DNA of 64,000 nt from positions 39,740-103,739 of the forward strand of contig NZ_JBMOXA010000017.1 of NCBI RefSeq assembly GCF_049316285.1. The letters run 5' to 3'. Below, piece by piece: positions 59,623 to 64,000 of this stretch. The stretch is from Rhodoferax_B sp049316285. Lineage in GTDB: Bacteria > Pseudomonadota > Gammaproteobacteria > Burkholderiales > Burkholderiaceae_C. How positions within the stretch are numbered: the first letter of the stretch is position 1; each line of letters begins with the position of its first letter. Under the pieces are notes generated by a model, which was not told the origin of the DNA, did no database searches, and saw only the letters and a list, made by a program, of their open reading frames with translations. The position numbers and the translations under genes were made by a program.

Positions 59623-60726
59623 ATGTTTTTCTTTTTTTGCCTCAGCTTTTGGCTGTCCTTATCCACCGGGATGATTCTTGTGAGCCGCGCCAGAGGGCAT
59701 GCTCGGCGCTATGGCGAAGCCATGCCGCAACGGTTTCACATGGGCGATATCCCTCGTCTTGGCGGTGTGGGCATCTTTTTGGGTATGGCCGCTTCCTGGC
59801 TTTTTGCGGCCGTGGCTTTCTGGGCGGGCAATGTTGGCAATCTCGGGATCGATGCCAAGCTGGCCGTGGCCTTTACTTGTGCGGTTGCGCCAGCCTTCAT
59901 CGGTGGTGCGGCTGAGGATCTGACACAGCGTCTTTCCGTTCGTTATCGTTTGCTGCTTACGGGCTTGTCGGCAGCGTTGGCAACCTGGTTGCTGGGTGCG
60001 AGCCTTTCGCGTCTTGGCGTTCCGGTGTTGGATGGTGTGTTGCAGGCGCTTCCGTGGTTGGGGCTGGTGCTGGCCATCGTCGCTGTGATGGGGTTGCCCC
60101 ATGCGTTCAACATCATCGATGGCTATAACGGTCTATCGGGTACGGTGGCCATGATCGTGGCACTAGCGTTGGTGTATGTGGCGCTGCAGGTGGGTGACCG
60201 GCAACTGGCGGGTATCTTGATCTGCATGGTGGGGGCCACGGCCGGCTTCCTTTTCTGGAACTACCCCCGTGGGATGATTTTTGCCGGCGACGGAGGTGCC
60301 TACGTTTGGGGTGTGACCATTGCAGTCTGCAGTATCCTGCTGGTGCAGCGTCATTCGCTGGTATCTCCGTGGTTCCCCATGCTGCTTTTGATTTACCCGG
60401 TGTGGGAAACCTTTTTCTCCATCTACCGTAAGCTGGCTCGCGGTGTGTCGCCCAGCGTGGCGGATGCGCTGCACTTCCACCAACTCATTTACCGGCGCAT
60501 CGTGCACGGCGTGTTTCATGACGACGAATCGCGTCGCATGCTGATGCGCAACAACCGCACTTCGCCCTATCTGTGGGCGTTTACCGGGTTGACGGTGGTG
60601 CCGGCCGTACTGTTCTGGAGCAACACCATCGTCCTGATGGTGTTTTGCGTGCTGTTTGTCATCACCTATGTTTCGGCCTACCTGATGATCATCCGTTTCA
60701 AGGTGCCGCGCTGGTTGCGCAAGTGA
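59623..60726 (+). CDS. WecA/MraY-family undecaprenyl-phosphate glycosyl-1-phosphate transferase
   Basis: This 367-residue inner-membrane protein has about ten hydrophobic segments and the catalytic loops FNIIDGYNGLSGTVAMIVA (near residue 165) and FAGDGGAYVWG (near residue 220), with the His-rich HFHQLIYRRI loop late in the protein. It transfers a sugar phosphate, probably GlcNAc-1-P or a related sugar, from a UDP-sugar to undecaprenyl phosphate and so starts O-polysaccharide synthesis. The ATG at 59623 begins directly with the first segment. Confidence 0.9.
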   Translation: MFFFFCLSFWLSLSTGMILVSRARGHARRYGEAMPQRFHMGDIPRLGGVGIFLGMAASWLFAAVAFWAGNVGNLGIDAKLAVAFTCAVAPAFIGGAAEDLTQRLSVRYRLLLTGLSAALATWLLGASLSRLGVPVLDGVLQALPWLGLVLAIVAVMGLPHAFNIIDGYNGLSGTVAMIVALALVYVALQVGDRQLAGILICMVGATAGFLFWNYPRGMIFAGDGGAYVWGVTIAVCSILLVQRHSLVSPWFPMLLLIYPVWETFFSIYRKLARGVSPSVADALHFHQLIYRRIVHGVFHDDESRRMLMRNNRTSPYLWAFTGLTVVPAVLFWSNTIVLMVFCVLFVITYVSAYLMIIRFKVPRWLRK

Positions 60727-60822
60727 TGTCTTGAGCTTGCGGCGCCTGGCTTCACGGATTTGCCGCGCTGCTAAGGCAAAATGGGAATATCGCTTCGATT
60801 TGACTGATCACACGGAATTGAC

Positions 60823-61713
60823 ATGACCGACACCACGTTGATTGCCCCCCGGGACAAGGCTGAGATCCTGGCCCAGGCGCTGCCTTACATCCGCAAGTTT
60901 CACGGCAAAACCATCGTCATCAAGTACGGTGGCAATGCCATGACCGACCCCGAGTTGCAGGCTGACTTTGCTGAAGATGTGGTGCTGCTCAAGCTGGTGG
61001 GTATGAACCCTGTGGTGGTGCACGGCGGCGGCCCGCAAATCGAGACCGCGCTCAAGCGCCTCGGCAAGAAGGGCGAGTTTGTGCAAGGCATGCGTGTGAC
61101 CGACGCCGAGACCATGGAAGTGGTCGAGTGGGTGTTGGCCGGCGAGGTGCAGCAAGACATCGTGGGCCTGATCAACCAGGCCGGCGGCAAGGCCGTGGGG
61201 CTGACCGGGCGCGACGGCGGTCTGATCCGTGCGCAAAAGCTCAAGATGCTCGACAACACCGACCCCACCAAGGAACACGACGTGGGCCAGGTGGGCGATA
61301 TCGTCTCCATCGACCCCAGCGTGGTCAAGGCGCTGCAGGACGACGCTTTTATTCCTGTCATCAGCCCCATTGGCTTCGGCGAGAACAACGAAAGCTACAA
61401 CATCAACGCCGACGTGGTGGCCAGCAAGCTGGCCTCTGTGCTGCAGGCCGAGAAGCTGATGATGTTGACCAATATTCCTGGTGTGCTCAACAAGGGGGGC
61501 GAACTGCTGACCGAACTGACTTCGCGTGAGATCGACGATTTGGTCGCCGACGGCACCATCTCGGGCGGCATGTTGCCCAAGCTGGCTGGTGCCATCGACG
61601 CGGCCAAGAGCGGCGTCAACGCCGTGCACATCGTTGACGGCCGTGTGCCCCATGCCATGTTGCTGGAGATTCTGAGCGATCAGGCTTTTGGCACCATGAT
61701 CCGCTCGCATTGA
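60823..61713 (+). CDS. argB: Acetylglutamate kinase
   Basis: ArgB phosphorylates N-acetylglutamate in arginine synthesis. The 296-residue product has IKYGGNAMTDPELQADFAEDVVLLKLVGMNPVVVHGGGPQI near residue 28 with the conserved Lys and Gly motifs, GLTGRDGGLIRAQKL, INADVVASKLASVLQAEKL, and LLEILSDQAFGTMIRS at the end. The start at the ATG at 60823 agrees with family length. It is followed 36 bp later by slmA, a common betaproteobacterial pair. Confidence 0.97.
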   Translation: MTDTTLIAPRDKAEILAQALPYIRKFHGKTIVIKYGGNAMTDPELQADFAEDVVLLKLVGMNPVVVHGGGPQIETALKRLGKKGEFVQGMRVTDAETMEVVEWVLAGEVQQDIVGLINQAGGKAVGLTGRDGGLIRAQKLKMLDNTDPTKEHDVGQVGDIVSIDPSVVKALQDDAFIPVISPIGFGENNESYNINADVVASKLASVLQAEKLMMLTNIPGVLNKGGELLTELTSREIDDLVADGTISGGMLPKLAGAIDAAKSGVNAVHIVDGRVPHAMLLEILSDQAFGTMIRSH

Positions 61714-61749
61714 GGGGCGGGGCTTTTCCCTTGTACCTCCAGCGTGTCC

Positions 61750-62424
61750 ATGCCTGAGTCCACTGCCGAAGAGTTTCCCTCCACCGAAGAAGGCGCGCCA
61801 GCGGCCCTGGCGCGCAAGCGCCCCCGCGCAGGCGAGCGCCGTGTGCAGATCTTGCAGGCGCTGGCGGCCATGCTGGAGCAGCCCGGCACCGACCGTGTGA
61901 CCACGGCGGCTCTGGCCGCTAGATTGGAGGTGAGTGAAGCCGCGCTCTACCGTCACTTCGCCAGCAAGGCGCAGATGTTCGAGGGGCTGATCGAGTTCAT
62001 TGAATCATCGGTGTTTTCGCTGTTGAACCAGATCATGGCCAAGGCCGATGCGGCGAATGTTGCCGAGCCTCCTGTGCTCGACGCTGGTCTGCGCCAGGCT
62101 GCACGCATGGTCACCATCGTGCTGCAGTTTGCCGAGAAGAACCCCGGCATGACACGTGTGATGGTGGGCGACGCGCTGGTGCTGGAGAACGAACGTCTGA
62201 CGCAGCGTATGAACCTGTTTTTCGACAAGGTCGAAGCCAGCTTGCGCCAGTGCCTGCGTGACGCGCATGCCGCGTCTGCCTCGCAAACCCCCACGGTTGA
62301 TGCCCAGGTGCAGGCCTCGGTGTTGGTGGCCTTTGTGCTGGGGCGCCTGCAGCGCTTCACGCGTTCGGGCTTCAAGCGCCTGCCTACCGAGCAATTGGAG
62401 CTCAGTTTGGCGATTTTGCTTTAA
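61750..62424 (+). CDS. slmA: Nucleoid occlusion factor SlmA (TetR-like)
   Basis: This 224-residue TetR-fold protein has a helix-turn-helix VTTAALAARLEVSEAALYRHFASKAQMFEGLIEFIE (residues 50-85) that is specific to SlmA. The C-terminal helical domain (GFKRLPTEQLELSLAILL) matches too. SlmA binds chromosomal sites and blocks FtsZ assembly over the nucleoid. The first 30 residues are an acidic and Ala/Pro-rich extension. The start is ATG 61750 or GTG 61744. A clear terminator follows. Confidence 0.87.
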   Translation: MPESTAEEFPSTEEGAPAALARKRPRAGERRVQILQALAAMLEQPGTDRVTTAALAARLEVSEAALYRHFASKAQMFEGLIEFIESSVFSLLNQIMAKADAANVAEPPVLDAGLRQAARMVTIVLQFAEKNPGMTRVMVGDALVLENERLTQRMNLFFDKVEASLRQCLRDAHAASASQTPTVDAQVQASVLVAFVLGRLQRFTRSGFKRLPTEQLELSLAILL

Positions 62425-62434
62425 ATTGCTTCGT

Positions 62435-62454
62435 TTTTGATAGCTGATGCCGCT
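62435..62454 (+). repeat. Interspersed 20-bp motif, copy after slmA
   Basis: TTTTGATAGCTGATGCCGCT resembles the motif at 4998 and contributes the left arm of the slmA terminator. Confidence 0.45.
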
Positions 62455-62481
62455 GACACAGAAAGCGCCAGCGGCATTTTT
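62447..62481 (+). terminator. Rho-independent terminator after slmA
   Basis: The stem ATGCCGCTG/CAGCGGCAT with a 13-base loop is followed by five T residues. It also separates slmA from the convergent Ldh-family gene. Confidence 0.88.
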
Positions 62482-62490
62482 CATTCAAGC

Positions 62491-63552
62491 CTAAGCGGGC
62501 ACGCTCAAGCCGACCTTCTGGCCCGCAGCACGGATTTCTTCCCAGGTTTGGCTGTCCACGGTGATGCCTTCCTTGGCGCGCGCCACACGCATGGCGCGTT
62601 CGGGTTCGCCGGCGATCTGCACGTGGTCCACGCCGGGCGCTGCGGGGCCTTGGCGCAGTGATTCAACAAATGCACGCGCCTCTTCGGTGAAGGTTTCTTG
62701 TGTGCCCAGCTTGGCGGGATCGATCAACACGGTGAGCATGCCGTTGTAGACCGAGCGTGCCGTGGTGGTGGGGCGGTGCCAGGTGCCGCCGCCCGTTAAC
62801 GCGCCGCCCAACAACTCACACGCCACGGCCATGCCGTAACCCTTGTGCTCGCCGAACGTCATCAGCGCGCCAAACAAGCCATTGCTTTGCGGCACCACCA
62901 CCACGCCAGGGTCGGTGGTCGGATTGCCGTGTTCGTCTATCAGCGAGCCGGGTTCGGCTTGTTGGCCCTTGTTGTAAGCCACGCGCATCTTGCCCTGTGC
63001 GAAGCGGCTGGTGGCGAAGTCGAGCACAAACGGTTCTTGTCCCAGCAGCGGTACACCGATGCAGCAGGGGTTGGTGCCAAAGCGGCCATCGGCCCCACCC
63101 CACGGTGCGACGACGGGGCGCGACAACACATTGACGAAGTGCATGGACACCAAGCCTTGCGCCACGGCCATTTCTGCGAAGTGGCCTATGCGCCCCAGAT
63201 GGTGCGCGTTGCCCAGCGTCATGATGCAGCTGCCGTGTTGCTTGGCGCGCGCCATGCCCAGTTCCATGGCCTGTTCACCCACCACTTGCCCGTAGCCGCG
63301 CTGGCCGTCCAGGGCCAGCATGCTGCCGATGTCGAGGTTGATTTTCACACCTGTGTTGGGGCTCAGTCCACCTTCGAGCACAGCATCCACATAACGCGGC
63401 AGCATGCCCACGCCGTGTGAATCATGCCCGCTCAGGTTGGCCAAGACCAGATTGCCGGCGACTTTTTCAGCCTCGGCCGGGCTGCTACCAGCGGCGACCA
63501 AAACGGCTGCGACTTGCGCCTGCAGCGCGGGGGCGAGAAGTGTTTTTGACAT
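62491..63552 (-). CDS. Ldh-family (malate/L-lactate-type) NAD(P)-dependent oxidoreductase
   Basis: This 353-residue member of the Ldh_2/YlbC family has the characteristic LSGHDSHGVGMLPRYVDAVLEGG near residue 37, MTLGNAHHLGRIGHFAEMA near residue 110, WGGADGRFGTNPCCIGVP, FVLDFATSRFAQGKMRVAYNKG, and LMTFGEHKGYGMAVACELLGGALTGG. These enzymes oxidise 2-hydroxy acids such as malate, sulfolactate or sugar acids. Lying 25 bp downstream of a UxaA-type dehydratase, it probably acts in a sugar-acid or related hydroxyacid pathway; the substrate is not determined by sequence. Confidence 0.88.
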   Translation of the reverse strand: MSKTLLAPALQAQVAAVLVAAGSSPAEAEKVAGNLVLANLSGHDSHGVGMLPRYVDAVLEGGLSPNTGVKINLDIGSMLALDGQRGYGQVVGEQAMELGMARAKQHGSCIMTLGNAHHLGRIGHFAEMAVAQGLVSMHFVNVLSRPVVAPWGGADGRFGTNPCCIGVPLLGQEPFVLDFATSRFAQGKMRVAYNKGQQAEPGSLIDEHGNPTTDPGVVVVPQSNGLFGALMTFGEHKGYGMAVACELLGGALTGGGTWHRPTTTARSVYNGMLTVLIDPAKLGTQETFTEEARAFVESLRQGPAAPGVDHVQIAGEPERAMRVARAKEGITVDSQTWEEIRAAGQKVGLSVPA

Positions 63553-63577
63553 GTGAATATGGAAGAGAGTTTGTTAT

Positions 63578-64000
63578 TTACATCACTGCACCGATTTGCC
63601 ATGGAACGAATTCGTTTTGTCCATAGCCGTGTTTTTCGCTCTTGCTTTTCTCGCCCGATGCCGTGGCCAGCACCAGCTCAAAAATGCGTTGGCCCATGGC
63701 CTGGATATCGCTGCCGCCGTCGATGATCTCGCCGCAGTTGATGTCCATGTCCTCTTCCTGCCGTTGCCATAGCGCGGAGTTGGTGGCCAGCTTGAGTGAA
63801 GGCGAGGGCGCGCAGCCGTAGGCCGAGCCGCGGCCGGTGGTGAAGCAGATCACGTTGGCGCCGCCGGCCACCTGGCCGGTTGCGCTCACGGGGTCGTAGC
63901 CAGGGGTGTCCATGAAGACGAAGCCGTGCGCCGTCACCGGCTCGGCATATTCGTACACACCTTCGAGGTTGCAGGTGCCGCCCTTGGCCACGGCGCCTAG
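63578..64000 (-). CDS. UxaA-family hydrolase (altronate/galactarate dehydratase-type), C-terminal part
   Basis: The frame is open to the window edge, so only the last 140 residues are present. GFVFMDTPGYDPVSATGQVAGGANVICFTTGRGSAYGCAPSPSLKLATNS and MDINCGEIIDGG are the C-terminal signature of altronate dehydratase, galactarate dehydratase and related sugar-acid lyases. It lies 25 bp upstream of the Ldh-family gene on the same strand, so the two form an operon for a sugar or sulfo acid. The start is outside the window. Confidence 0.9.
   Translation of the reverse strand, partial: LGAVAKGGTCNLEGVYEYAEPVTAHGFVFMDTPGYDPVSATGQVAGGANVICFTTGRGSAYGCAPSPSLKLATNSALWQRQEEDMDINCGEIIDGGSDIQAMGQRIFELVLATASGEKSKSEKHGYGQNEFVPWQIGAVM

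Overview
The window looks like chromosomal DNA of a betaproteobacterium of the Comamonadaceae (Rhodoferax/Polaromonas/Albidiferax type). The reasons are high GC with low-GC islands, Bug-type solute-binding proteins, a PhaI/PhaF-type phasin, a Gcr-type membrane 'site-specific recombinase', DUF1840, and a short repeat motif (TTTGATAGCTGCTTGCGC-like) that I associate with this family. No tRNA, rRNA, CRISPR array, prophage, replication origin or intact insertion sequence was seen. Both ends cut genes: priA on the left and a UxaA-type dehydratase on the right.

1-13658 is housekeeping DNA: priA, hemE, a rhomboid protease, then a long minus-strand run (MarR regulator, CPA2 antiporter, YbdK-type carboxylate-amine ligase, second CPA2 antiporter, thiL, CoA-binding protein, lipoprotein), followed by gcr, apaG and rpe. 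13674-16664 is the most unusual part. A headless C-terminal fragment of a Crp/Fnr regulator is followed by four same-direction gene cassettes, each ending in an attC-like site, with no integron integrase in the window (a CALIN). The cassette products are an unknown protein, a possible PD-(D/E)XK nuclease-fold protein, a HEPN-motif protein and a CPCC zinc-ribbon protein. The intact paralogue of the Crp/Fnr regulator lies on the other side of the array.

17590-31193 is catabolic. An acyl-CoA synthetase, a complete branched-chain-type ABC importer (livGHMKF order) and a PaaK-like CoA ligase form one unit, divergent from the Crp/Fnr gene. Next come a Bug solute-binding protein, an orphan E1 alpha/beta dehydrogenase pair with a MarR regulator, and a second Bug protein. 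31315-37900 holds lipid and storage functions: a GDPD lipoprotein, DUF1840, cyclopropane fatty acid synthase, a predicted aminopeptidase, an acyl-CoA-binding protein, a TPR protein, a TetR regulator and a phasin.

38139-60726 is a surface-polysaccharide locus. rfbBDAC, wzm, wzt and a 1064-residue methyltransferase/coiled-coil/GT2/GT4 fusion overlap head to tail and describe an ABC-exported, rhamnose-containing O-polysaccharide, probably with a terminating modification. Two separate minus-strand 'gtr-like' modules follow (GT2 + GtrA + large multi-spanning membrane protein). One sits in AT-rich DNA together with a LegB-like dehydratase, a nucleotidyltransferase, an epimerase and a methyltransferase. 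A rhamnosyltransferase-like GT2 and a WecA-family initiating transferase close the locus. argB, slmA, an Ldh-family dehydrogenase and the UxaA fragment complete the window.
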